Origin: Nigrospora sphaerica | Taxonomy: Eukaryota; Ascomycota; Sordariomycetes; Amphisphaeriales; Apiosporaceae | Assembly (NCBI GenBank): GCA_018287875.1 | Contig: JAGVVL010000001.1 | Coordinates: 620,001-684,000 of the forward strand | Length of the DNA stretch: 64,000 nt | Reading direction: 5' to 3' | Shown: positions 12,544 to 21,940 of the stretch, one piece after another | Position numbering within the stretch: position 1 is the first letter of the stretch | Layout of the letters: the number at the start of each line of letters is the position of its first letter | Program-made: the position numbers and the translations under genes | Notes under the pieces: model-generated | What the model was told of the DNA's origin: nothing | Databases searched by the model: none | What the model saw: the letters and a program-made list of their open reading frames with translations, nothing else

Positions 12544-12729
12544 TCAGCACACGCAGTCGCAGCCCCCCGGGTAGCAGACCCAGCACCCCTGGTCGCAACG
12601 GGCCTGGAGCCGCGCGCCCTCCTCGCTCCGCGCCGCGACGGCCTCGGGCGCCGCCGCGGGGCCGGGGCCGGAGCCGGGGAGCGCGGACGCGAGCGCGGCG
12701 AGCGCGGCCATGGCGAAGAGGAGCTTCAT
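12544..12729 (-). CDS. Small secreted cysteine-rich peptide precursor (61 aa)
   Basis: A single exon of 61 codons. Residues 1-17 form a classical signal peptide (MKLLFAMAALAALASA). A Pro/Ala/Gly-rich spacer follows, and then a C-terminal block from residue 45 with six cysteines at 45, 49, 52, 57, 59 and 61. Everything after the spacer is only 17 residues and ends in a cysteine. An arginine immediately precedes the block, and another Arg pair (AARSEEGAR) lies upstream; these could be processing sites. I do not recognise a named family. It could be an effector-like or defence peptide, or a peptide precursor. A TATA box lies about 150 bp upstream (12879-12885), and a pyrimidine-rich leader (on the coding strand) separates the two, which supports a real, regulated gene. 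Very high GC and third-position C/G use fit the coding genes around it. Confidence 0.65.
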   Translation of the reverse strand: MKLLFAMAALAALASALPGSGPGPAAAPEAVAARSEEGARLQARCDQGCWVCYPGGCDCVC

Positions 12730-13864
12730 GGCGGTCGATGGTGGCGGTGGACGTCGGAGTGGGCTTTTGGGGTGGCACTTGGCGCGGGGTGGATGGAAAC
12801 GCTGGTGGCGTATCGAGATGGAGAGGTTGGGGAATTGGGGGAGAACAACACTGAGGAGAGGAGAAGACCTTCGCGGTGTTATATAGGCGCGTCCCGGGAC
12901 GACGGCGTCTCCCCGGCGTTCCTTTGGCGAGACCCGAAGGGCATCCTCGCGCCTCGATTTCGCCGGCTCGTGGAGACAGCTCTGTCTGCTTCTCGGGAAG
13001 CAGGATGGCAAGGGGAGGGTGCACGACTGGGGCAAAGTGCGTTGGATAGTCGCAGGAAGGGGAGGGGGGACCAATCAAATACCGCTTTCCCTCAAGGGTT
13101 ATGCAGTGCGCGCATTGGCCCCCAGGTCATACGCCCCCTTGTACCGAATAGGCTGAATCCTTCCCCGTGCCCAGGCTCTTGGGACTCAGTAGCTGCGCCT
13201 TGAAGATCGGTGTTCTTGGACTGAACGGCACCTTGGCCGCGAGGCGTCGGTGGCGCGGTCGTAAGAGGGCGGGGACGGGCTGGATGCGTTCTGTTGATCA
13301 CGTTTGGAGGTTCAGAGTTGGGCATCTATTAGCCATATGAATCTCTCTCAAGAAGGGTATTGGGCTTGGATAGCTCAATCTAACAACAGGTTCATGTTTG
13401 GAAAGGGGGATGCTGCCCCAGCTCTGCGAAGTGGACTGAGTAGCGTTCTTCAATACTGGTTGAATGGCGAACTCACTGTTGGACTGGGCCGGCGTCACTT
13501 GTTCCCGATATTGATGCTATCACGCTTTACCGCGGCTGCCCCTGCTGCGAACCTGGTCCTCGCGTATCCTATAAGCTTGACATTGGGGGGCGATTTACCG
13601 GTCTTAGAATGACCATGAGAGAGTGCGAGGCGAATGTTATATAGGCTACTGCTAGATACGTAGTATAATCTGTAGTCTTTCTTCCAAGATTCCAAGCACC
13701 CTGCCCCTTATACGTGATATTCCCTCTGGCCCTCGCTGGAACACTGTCACCCCTGCCCGGGAGATTTTGTTGGAAAACTGCTGTGGCCGCTTGGTCCTCG
13801 TCTCCGACGCATCATTCCACCCTTCCATATGCGCACGCAGGCCCTGCTCCTCTTTACCGTCACC
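12730..13864. other. Intergenic, upstream region of the small secreted peptide gene
   Basis: It contains the TATA box described separately. The sequence becomes less GC-rich towards 13300-13800, approaching the AT-rich block. No gene was recognised. Confidence 0.45.
12879..12885 (-). promoter_or_regulatory. TATA box of the small secreted peptide gene
   Basis: TATATAA on the minus strand, 150 bp upstream of the ATG at 12729, in otherwise GC-rich DNA. Confidence 0.5.
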
Positions 13865-14296
13865 CTACAAGCATACTGCGCTTCTAAGAACTTCTTCACT
13901 ATCCCCTCCGCGGACAATGACCTCCTGGTATCCCTCACCAGCCGCTCGGCAGGTCTTGGCGAACTCGACCTCTTTGGTGTAGTCGATCAAACATCGGGCA
14001 TGGGTTCCACCACCATCGCCGGGGCGGCACGAGTTTCCCCCAACCGCTTTGCATGCCTTCTCTGTGGTGGCGGCCCACAGTTTGACATCGGGCGTCTCAC
14101 ACATTACCGCGAGCCAGTCGTCAAGTTTATCGGGAAGGACACAGGCGAAGTGGACGCCTCCGTCGGTCCGGATGTGGTATAGACTCTCTTGGCAAATGCT
14201 TTCACATTCCTTGTTGTTCGCGCATTCCATGTTTTCGACTCCATCGCGTGCCGAGGCCGTGGCGAGTAGGCTGGAGGCAGCTCAGACAAAACGCAT
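13865..14296 (-). pseudogene. Small 10-cysteine secreted-type protein with a stop codon in its signal peptide
   Basis: The long open frame on the minus strand (14230-13865, 121 aa from MECANN) has ten cysteines spaced through its length (MEC, KEC, SIC, FAC, VMC, KAC, NSC, ARC, KTC, AVC), which suggests an extracellular disulphide-rich fold. Its annotated-style start would lack any signal peptide. The same frame continues upstream as AASSLLATASARDGVEN, a typical signal-peptide core and cleavage region. It is preceded by MRFV with ATG at 14296-14294. Between them is an in-frame TGA at 14284-14282. No intron can remove it, because the only GT...AG span is about 21 nt. The gene is therefore either inactivated by one substitution, mis-sequenced, or expressed without secretion from 14230. 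It lies at the edge of AT-rich DNA. The family is not recognised. Confidence 0.55.
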
Positions 14297-16908
14297 TTTA
14301 GTTCTCTGCAGTTGCGTTAGTGGGCTTAAGCATGAGACTTTTAATGAGTACTTAGCGGTACTATAGCTGACAGGTTCTCCCTAGGAGCAACGTTTATTTC
14401 TCGGTGTTTGACGAAGCTAGGACAGCACTTTGTTACTGGGATAAGACTTCATGAAGCTCCCAAGGATGGTGGTAAGTTCTGCCTTTTTATTAGAAACGGC
14501 CCTATTCTCCACTCCTTCAATATTAAAGGCAAGAAGCCGAAAAATAATTAAGCAAAACTACACACCGACATCTTGATACTGGACACGGGTTTCGGTTACA
14601 CGGGCAATTGCACGGATAACCCATATCAAGCGCTAGGTGTTCAAAATGCACATGTATGATCGCATGCCCTGCATGTGCTTCAGCATTAGACACTGGCACA
14701 GTCATGCTGGATTACTGTGAGCCAAAATGGTAACGTTGCGTGGCTTATAAGACAAGTGTGATACCTAACCCCCGTCTCCAATTACATATAAATCTTAGAT
14801 ACCTTGGTCCCGGGGCCGTTTTGCTGCCGCTGAGGAACGACCTGTTGTAAATCTCGACACACATTCCTCTGTGTGGGTATTGTTCCATGACTACGCTTTC
14901 TCATTGTTAAATATTCCTGTTTACAACTGGTCAACTGTAATTACGGGTGATGTTTGAGACAGATTCACAGGGATTTTCGGGCCGTCCCGAAAAACACAAC
15001 GATATAACGTAAGCTTAAAATAACGACAGCCACGCACTGTATTTGTACAAGGTATAATTGGAGTACTAATGGTGTGCTTCTAGATTGTGACGCAGACCGC
15101 AGAGCTAGCGTACTTGACGGGCAGTAGAGGTTAGGCTACACGATAGATTTATTGAGGTTCATCAATGCTGGTTTCTCGATCTCGTGTCAACGCATGTATT
15201 TCAACGGCAGCCCTCAAGGTAACTATGTGGGAAGGAAACTAACAAAAGCCATCCTTACAAGCAGATACCGCGAAATTCCTGCTAGATCCAGTCCATGGTG
15301 TATTCCACTGGGGCCAGCTATAATTTATCTCCGGGTCATTTTTACTGTTCCAGAAGCCTGTATTATCTATTTACGCCTTTTGAATCGGCTCCGGGGTAGG
15401 TGTATCAATATTCCCGAATGAGCAGGCAACCTCTTTATCTCAGGTCTCTCCTTGAGCAATATTGCAAAAAGCGCACCCCGACCCGTTGATCTTCTGCATG
15501 ACCTTGAAGTTCGACAGCCACCTTATAAACCATTCATGTTCATCTCACGGGAGCAATACAACTAAAGAGCATGTCAACCAAATGTTGTTGCGCAATTCGT
15601 CAAGGTGGTAGGCACAATGTGGTAAGCACACGATGACAATGCATGCAGGCGGCTGGAACAGCCCCCTATTTTTAAACTTGCGAGTATGCCTAATGTAAAG
15701 GGCTTCGTCATTTACGTGAATGCACCTCCGCATCAGCCGGTCTCAAGCTCCCCCCCTCCTACGGCTCTCTCCAACTCCTCTTTCCTCCCGAACATTTTTT
15801 CATTTCCGCCCGCCAGCTCCTTGAAGTTGCCTCTATGACGCTTTCTGACGGCGGGTTCTCACTCTGTCGCCTGTAGGCCAGGGGGGTGGCAACACGTTTT
15901 CCGCCGTTGGGATCTATATTCAAGAGGATCCGAAGCTAGCGCGGTTGTAATCGATGCCTCCAAGTCTGCAGATTCTCTTTTCAAGCTAAAAAAGCTGCTC
16001 GCAAGTGGCCAGATAGGTGTTTATGACTCATTCCTTGACAACAGCCACATTGGGACAGGCCAGATCTGGAGATCCATATTGGCTGATGTTGGTATACATG
16101 CATAATCCCTCTCTGTACTACAGCTTATTAGTGTATTTATATACCCATATGGATGGGATCAACATAATGATTCTGCCGGAAATGTCCCTGCCTCAATCGA
16201 TTCATTTGTTGTTTCTCTAATCCTCAGCTTATGTCGGCTAGCCTTTTGACAATATGAAAAGGGAACATTATATTTTTCTGTTCGGTTAAAGACTTTCTAC
16301 GGAGGACTTCCGATTCGTTCAGGCCCGGACTTCGGATCTCCGTACTCAAACTGAAAAGCACTCACAGAGCACTACAACATTCTGTTCCGCTATTTACCTT
16401 TGGTAACTTCGATGCTCCGTGTTTGGCCGTGGTCCATAAGACAAATAACCCAGGACCACTTCTCATCGTGGCTGGATTACCAGGTAACAAAATATGTGAA
16501 TATCATGTCAGCTCTGGGTATTGACATCGATGACTTTGGCCATTACTGCCAGGGCCGTTCATTTTCAGATTAATAACCTTCGGTTTCGTAAGTCGGTAAA
16601 ACCGTGCAACGGTCCAAGATCTTACTTAACCATAAGATAAGGGGCTCTCTACACGATTGACCTAATCGCTTCAGAACTCTGGAGAAAGCCTCAGCTTCCT
16701 ACCATGATGGGTCTCTGATAGAATGCAGAACAGCAAGGGAGGGAGTGGCATCGGCAGTTGCGGCAGGCCTCGTTGACTCAAGAGGTAGCTACTCATGTAT
16801 TCTAGGCACCCATCTTAACGGCTATCATCATCTTCGCTGCTTGGAATCATGAAACTTGCAGACGACCAGCTTGCTTATACTTTTCCGCCCGTGGCTGAAC
16901 CATGGCCT
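14297..16908. other. AT-rich, gene-free block (possible decayed repeat DNA)
   Basis: About 2.6 kb with clearly lower GC than the rest of the window, many stop codons in all frames and no open frame above about 90 codons. This is what decayed, possibly RIP-mutated, transposon DNA looks like in ascomycetes. I could not identify terminal repeats or any transposase or polymerase motif, so the origin is inference. The boundary with normal DNA is near 16850. Confidence 0.5.
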
Positions 16909-17219
16909 TTATTCACTCCAAGCATGCGGGTGGAAGGGCGAGCGGAGGAGCAGGTCCAGAACGATGTTTACGAGGAAGCGGACGGTGCTGATGACGAGCG
17001 GGCCGTCGGCTACGCAGCGTCCCGATTCAAGGGGAGCAGAGAGTAAAGGGGGACGTGTTGGGGGGGGGGGGAGGAGAGGCGGGTAGCGAGGGGCTTACGC
17101 TTGTGGAAGGCGCGGGCGGCGGCGGCGACGGCCGTCTTGACGGCCGAGGAGAAGGCGCAGAAGGCGGCGATGCGCATGTAGGCGACGCTGGCTGCTACGT
17201 ATCTCAAGGTACAGATCAT
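16909..17219 (-). CDS. Candidate small membrane protein, two exons (73 aa)
   Basis: Exons (complement) 17219-17099 and 17009-16909 total 222 nt. The donor is GTAAGC and the acceptor is TAG. The spliced protein has two hydrophobic stretches: VAASVAYMRIAAFCAFSSAV near residues 8-27, and VISTVRFLVNIVLDLLL in exon 2. It ends SPFHPHAWSE and stops at TAA. The second hydrophobic helix exists only in the spliced frame, which is the main reason to believe the model. A poly-G run of about a dozen bases in the intron, and a weak branch point, reduce confidence. I do not recognise a family. A small ER or plasma-membrane protein is possible but unproven. The start could lie further upstream in another exon. 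Confidence 0.4.
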
Positions 17220-17723
17220 GGAACCTGTGGCGATGCACAGCAGGGCCGAGCGACCTCCTGCTATCGCGGCGAAAGGCGGGGTCGTTGAATCCAGCAGAGG
17301 AACCTTTCCGTAGCAGGCAGGCAGCTCTTGGGGGTGTCATACAGGCTATCAGGCGGTGTGTAACCTCAATAGCATCACACGACTGGTATAGTTTACCGAA
17401 TACCACGGGTTTGGGTCAACCAACTTAGAGAGAACCTGCCAGAGCGCGTACTGCCTTGGATACACATATACGAAGCTCATCTGTAATGCATCTGGACGGC
17501 CCGCAAACAATCACTTTACTCATAGTCTTTCAGTCGAGGTGCAGAAACAACAAGACATGTGAGGTGGCACAGAGGCGTGAGAACAGATCCCCAATCTTCT
17601 CGAATGCTGTCACCGAATGGCAAAGTTAATGGAAAACACATGGTAGTATTCAAGAATCCTCCCTGATTACGCTTTACATCGCTAGCCCTCATTCCCGCGT
17701 TTCCGCCTGTCCGTTCCGCAGCC
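17220..17723. other. Intergenic, nothing recognised
   Basis: A 504-bp gap between the small membrane protein candidate and the 3' end of the hydrolase gene. Its base composition is mixed and I see no coding signal. Confidence 0.4.
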
Positions 17724-19814
17724 TCAGCGAAACATCTCCATCTCGCGGAGATGGAGGCGCCACAGGGCCACAGCGTCCAAGCCGGCATCGGCGGTTTCCA
17801 CGCCACCGGCGCCGTCGTTTGCCTTCTTGACGCCGTAGCGGTAGGGTTTTTCGTCGGCGTAGCAGTCCGTCTCGGAGTCGGCGGGCAGCTTTCCGTCGGC
17901 GATGAAGGCCCGGGCGATGGCGTCGGTGCACGCCGACCGGTCGCGCTTGCTCGAGTGGCCATAGCCGTGGTGGACGACGAGGCGCGCGTTAGCGCCCATC
18001 TCGGCGAGCAGCCGGCGCCCGTTGCGCAGCGGCGTCGCCGGATCGTACGTCTCGGCGAGCAAGAGCACTGGTTGCTTCAGGGCGTGGTCCAGGCTGCCGC
18101 GATACACCTCGGCCGGCTTCGGCCAGTACTCGGTGAAGTGCCGGCAGCCGAAGACGTCAAAGAAGCGGCTGTTGCCGCCGATCCAGGACTGCGACGTCAT
18201 GTTGGACCACAGCTCTTCCCACCACGCGAGGCCACCCGGGGGCGCCGGCGCATCGTAGGAATCGCCACAGATGACGGCAAGGCCTAAGCCAACTGTGTTT
18301 GAAGGTGTCCTGCGCGTCTTGAGAGAAGGCAGAGTGGGGTCGTAGGCCCATTTCTTGTCCAGGAATTCTGCAGCCAGCGTGGTATTGCCCTGCTCGAGTT
18401 CGTACAGCATCTGGGCCAGAGCTGGCCAGGTAGCAGGGCTGTACAAGGCGGAGTAGATAACTTCGACTAGCGCCGAGTATGTGATCAGAGAAGGGCCGCT
18501 CCTCTCCGTGTAAGCCGGAAGCGGCCATTCCGTGAGCGACTTGATGGTCTTCGCCATACGGTCCTCCAGGCCGGAAAGAGTGACGGGATGCCCGCTTGAT
18601 GACTTCGCCAGGGCACAGTATTCCGGGCCGGCATTGACGCACTCGCCCAAAAAGCCATCGTGCCAGGCATCGGTAATATTGTCCAACGCGGTCCACCCGA
18701 AGCCGCCGACCAGGCGATGGTCGCGAACGTACTCGGTGCCATCCAGGATGATTCGTCCGACGCTACTGGGAAACATGTTCGCGTACGTCTGGCCAATGCC
18801 AGTGCCGTAGCTAACGAGGTAGGCCGTCAGCTCGTCCTCACCCAGCGTCTTGCGTATCTCTTCCATATCGCGGGCCACAAAGGCCGTGTCCATAAAACGC
18901 CCCAGGTCCCCCAGTCGTTCCCAGCAGGACCGCAAAGTGGCATTCTGGAAAGCATCCACACGGTGCAGTTGCGCCTTGGTATCCTCCAGCTCCTCGTAGT
19001 AGCTGCCGGTGAGCAAAGACCAACGATCCAGGTCGGCATCCGAGGGGAAGCAGTCAAAAGCGGGTAGAGAAGTGTTCACGCCTCTGGGATCCCAGCCCAG
19101 CACATCGAACTCACCGCCGCTCAAGCGGTCGGTGATTGACTGGCCCATGAGCCACACATACTCGGTGCCGCTTCCGCCGGGACCACCCGGCTCGACAACA
19201 ATGGTCCGCTTGCTCTTGCTGCTGGCGCTTGGGTTCTGGTGGCGTTTGAGGCCCGCGACCTGCAATTTGGTTACGGCCAACCTCGCAATGCGGGCGTCCG
19301 ACTTGTTGGTGTAATCCAGCGGGACATCAACATAGCCACACATGTAAATGGGCCGCCCGGCGTAGGGGTCTTGATGGCGAGCTTGGACCTGAGACTTGTT
19401 GCCCCAGTTCCAATGCTCCGGGTTGGGGTCGTATAGCTTGGCCCACGTCTTAGCCGCGTCTCGATCCTCGAGAGCAGGTGGCAGACTGGCGCTGGTGCAT
19501 GGGATGAAAGAAAACGGATCCCCGGGGCGAGGAAATTTGCCGAATGGAGGACTAAAGAGGGATGTGCCTGTACCAGTGTGAGGAAACGGACTCGTGCCGG
19601 TGATGGTATTTGTGGCAAAGGGAGGCCTGGCTGTCGAATGCGCTGCCGCCTTCTTGTCGGCGGCAAAAGCCGACAAGTCCGGCAATACTACCCAGTAGAG
19701 GTGAGCAAGGGCCAGAATCACAAGCAGTGCCGCTGGAAGTCTGGCCCGCAGGAGTCTCTTTCGAGATTCCCGCTTTGCCAACACGTGGTCTGGAGGGGGT
19801 TCCGGCTTCTCCAT
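17724..19814 (-). CDS. Membrane-anchored alpha/beta hydrolase, tripeptidyl-aminopeptidase (TAP)-like
   Basis: A single exon of 696 aa. A charged N-terminus (MEKPEPPPDHVLAKRESRKRLL) is followed by one membrane helix at about residues 27-47, giving a likely type II anchor with the catalytic domain outside the cytosol. The oxyanion loop PGGPGGSG and the C-terminal TAP-like region place it with proline-/tripeptidyl-aminopeptidase-type hydrolases. Likely triad: Ser near 335 in LVSYGTGIGQTYANMFP, Asp near 591 in YDPATPL, and His near 616 in HHGYGHSS. The nucleophile elbow reads L-V-S-Y-G rather than the usual G-x-S-x-G. I chose the ATG at 19814, since the frame open further upstream has no other ATG. 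The substrate is unknown; secreted peptides are the family expectation. It shares a 604-bp divergent promoter with the U2AF gene. Confidence 0.85.
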   Translation of the reverse strand: MEKPEPPPDHVLAKRESRKRLLRARLPAALLVILALAHLYWVVLPDLSAFAADKKAAAHSTARPPFATNTITGTSPFPHTGTGTSLFSPPFGKFPRPGDPFSFIPCTSASLPPALEDRDAAKTWAKLYDPNPEHWNWGNKSQVQARHQDPYAGRPIYMCGYVDVPLDYTNKSDARIARLAVTKLQVAGLKRHQNPSASSKSKRTIVVEPGGPGGSGTEYVWLMGQSITDRLSGGEFDVLGWDPRGVNTSLPAFDCFPSDADLDRWSLLTGSYYEELEDTKAQLHRVDAFQNATLRSCWERLGDLGRFMDTAFVARDMEEIRKTLGEDELTAYLVSYGTGIGQTYANMFPSSVGRIILDGTEYVRDHRLVGGFGWTALDNITDAWHDGFLGECVNAGPEYCALAKSSSGHPVTLSGLEDRMAKTIKSLTEWPLPAYTERSGPSLITYSALVEVIYSALYSPATWPALAQMLYELEQGNTTLAAEFLDKKWAYDPTLPSLKTRRTPSNTVGLGLAVICGDSYDAPAPPGGLAWWEELWSNMTSQSWIGGNSRFFDVFGCRHFTEYWPKPAEVYRGSLDHALKQPVLLLAETYDPATPLRNGRRLLAEMGANARLVVHHGYGHSSKRDRSACTDAIARAFIADGKLPADSETDCYADEKPYRYGVKKANDGAGGVETADAGLDAVALWRLHLREMEMFR

Positions 19815-20418
19815 TGTGTTGAATGTAAGTACGACGATGTGCGGCAATTCGAAACCGAGCGTTGGGAACCCTTTTTACGAGCCAAGACTGCGATTTCGTA
19901 GGCAACCATTTAAGGCCAGCGCCTGGGATCTGCATGTATCCCAATCGGGAAGGTCATGTCAAGCTTACTATGTGCCAGGCGATTAGAAGTCGTGGTACTT
20001 ACGTAAAAGCATGTGCTTCATATAGGTACGCAGGTACCATGAAGGTGCATGTGGCTGAGCTTCTTAACAAGCTAGCGCCACAAGGCCCTGTATGCCTTCC
20101 GCTGTGGCTTTGTCAGCCTCGGTGTGGAAGCTTCCGGTACGGAGTACTTTGCATTATTGCCCGTTGCCAATCAACCAATCTATTTTCGCCAGCCGCTGCG
20201 TTCGTCGCCATCGATAAACTCCAGCCTTGCGACGAACAACCCGTTTCTCTACACCACTTCTCGCCGTTCTTTTTCACCCTTCCATCCACCACGCGCATAT
20301 TCACATCCAGCCCATCGCATTATCGCCCGGGCCGGTTGCCGACCCCTCTTCCATCGCTTCGCATCAGCAGCGCAACTCCCAACCCCGACCGCCAGCCCCC
20401 CTCCATCGCGTCGCCAAA
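19815..20418. other. Divergent promoter region, hydrolase / U2AF
   Basis: 604 bp between two divergently transcribed starts. It contains two CCAAT boxes near the U2AF side and a pyrimidine-rich leader directly upstream of the U2AF ATG. No gene here. Confidence 0.5.
20167..20179 (+). promoter_or_regulatory. Two CCAAT boxes upstream of the U2AF small-subunit gene
   Basis: CCAAT at 20167-20171 and again at 20175-20179, about 240 bp before the ATG at 20419. CCAAT is the binding site of the HAP/CBC complex in ascomycetes; use here is inference. Confidence 0.35.
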
Positions 20419-21048
20419 ATGGCCAACTTCCTCGCGTCCATCTTCGGCACGGAGCAGGACAAGGTCAACTGCTCCTTCTACTACAAGATCGGAGCGTGCC
20501 GGCACGGCGACAGGTGCAGCCGCAAGCACGTGAAGCCGTCGTACTCGCAGACGATCCTGCTGCCGAGCATGTACCAGAACCCGGCGCACGACCCCAAGAC
20601 GCGGCTGTCGCCCGAGCAGTGCGCCAACCACTTCGACGCCTTCTACGAGGACCTGTGGTGTGAGCTGTGCAAGTACGGCGAGCTCGAGGAGCTCGTCGTC
20701 TGCGACAACACCAACGACCATCTCATCGGCAACGTCTACGCGCGCTTCAAGTACGAGGACTCGGCCCAGGCCGCCTGCGACGAGCTCAACAACCGCTGGT
20801 ACGCCGGGCGGCCCGTCTACTGCGAGCTCAGCCCCGTCACCGACTTCCGCGAGGCCTGCTGCCGCCTCAACAGCGGCGAGGGCTGCGTCCGCGGCGGCTT
20901 CTGCAACTTCATCCACCGCAAGAACCCCACCCCCGAACTCGAGCGCGACCTCACCCTCGCCACGAAGAAGTGGCTGCGCATGCGCGGCCGTGACGAGAAG
21001 AGCGTCTCCCGCAGCCCCAGCCCCGAGCCCACGAGGAGGCGGTACTAG
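20419..21048 (+). CDS. U2 snRNP auxiliary factor small subunit (U2AF35/U2AF23)
   Basis: A single exon of 209 aa. Two CCCH zinc fingers have identical spacing: C18-x8-C27-x5-C33-x3-H37 and C147-x8-C156-x5-C162-x3-H166. They flank a U2AF-homology RRM (about residues 44-146; FYEDLWCELCKYGELEELVVCDN, then GNVYARFKYEDSAQAA). The tail is short and SR-like (SVSRSPSPEPTRRRY). This protein reads the 3' splice-site AG during intron recognition together with the large U2AF subunit. The length matches the S. pombe U2AF23 class rather than the longer animal form with its extended RS tail. The ATG at 20419 gives the conserved MANFLASIFGTEQDKVNCSFY start. Confidence 0.96.
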   Translation: MANFLASIFGTEQDKVNCSFYYKIGACRHGDRCSRKHVKPSYSQTILLPSMYQNPAHDPKTRLSPEQCANHFDAFYEDLWCELCKYGELEELVVCDNTNDHLIGNVYARFKYEDSAQAACDELNNRWYAGRPVYCELSPVTDFREACCRLNSGEGCVRGGFCNFIHRKNPTPELERDLTLATKKWLRMRGRDEKSVSRSPSPEPTRRRY

Positions 21049-21940
21049 GACTCCTCGCGGCCATCACCGGAGAGGGTGGGCAGGACGGGGCGGCACACGC
21101 GGGCCGGACAGCAGACCGGACAGCGTGCCAGGCAGCGGGCCGGATAATGGGCCGGACGACGGGCCAAACAGTCACTACTTCTACTTGATAGTCCAGTCGG
21201 GCGGGCAACGGGCCGCTTACAGGTGCTAAAGCGCGGAAATTAGGAATACAGCAGAGGTCGAAGCCGGCATTGGTTATTTCTCTTTCTCCTCATCGGACAG
21301 TCGGTTGTTACAGAGGCTGATCCGCTTGCGAACAGGAAAAAGGCAGAAGGAAAAAAGGAAGAACGAGCAAAAGCTTCTCCGGCTGGTCAACCGACGCCAA
21401 CGATGTAATGAACCCAACATGCAAACATAGGTACGGGATTTTGTCGTCTTGTGGCCCCGCCTGACCACTTCGGTGCCCCCGCCCTCCCAGATCATGATAT
21501 CCGAAGTGGCGGCGCCGGCGGTGACCACCTGGGAGCCGTCATTTTTCATGTGCTACCAGCTGCCGAAGTCGAGATTCTCAGACAAGGGGAGAACCACCAC
21601 CCCCAAATTGATACCCCGGCCAGACTTTGGCCCAGATGAACCTGCGACCCGCAACATCTGCACCAGATGTCCAGAGGTAATTGAGCGTGCTACTTGCATT
21701 AGACCTCCCGGGTAGTGTATAGAGAGTATGTAGGAAGGTATCTAAAATCAGTGCTGGTCCCAGTGCCAAAGCCAGCCCCGGAAATCAAAGAGAGCTCCCT
21801 GCCCGACGGAAAATTTTCCCAGCAACACTGAAGCGGTACATAGCGCCAGTCTTGAATCCGCTCATCTCAAGTACTGACTCCTGTTACCTTCGTGTTGCGC
21901 CCGTGCCCACCGACTCTTGGATGCCCTTTGCCTCTCTCCC
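21049..21940. other. Intergenic, convergent 3' ends
   Basis: This lies between the U2AF and oxysterol-binding protein genes. Just after the U2AF stop there is a short imperfect repeat of GGGCCGGA/GGACAGC-type words (21095-21170). No gene recognised. Confidence 0.45.
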
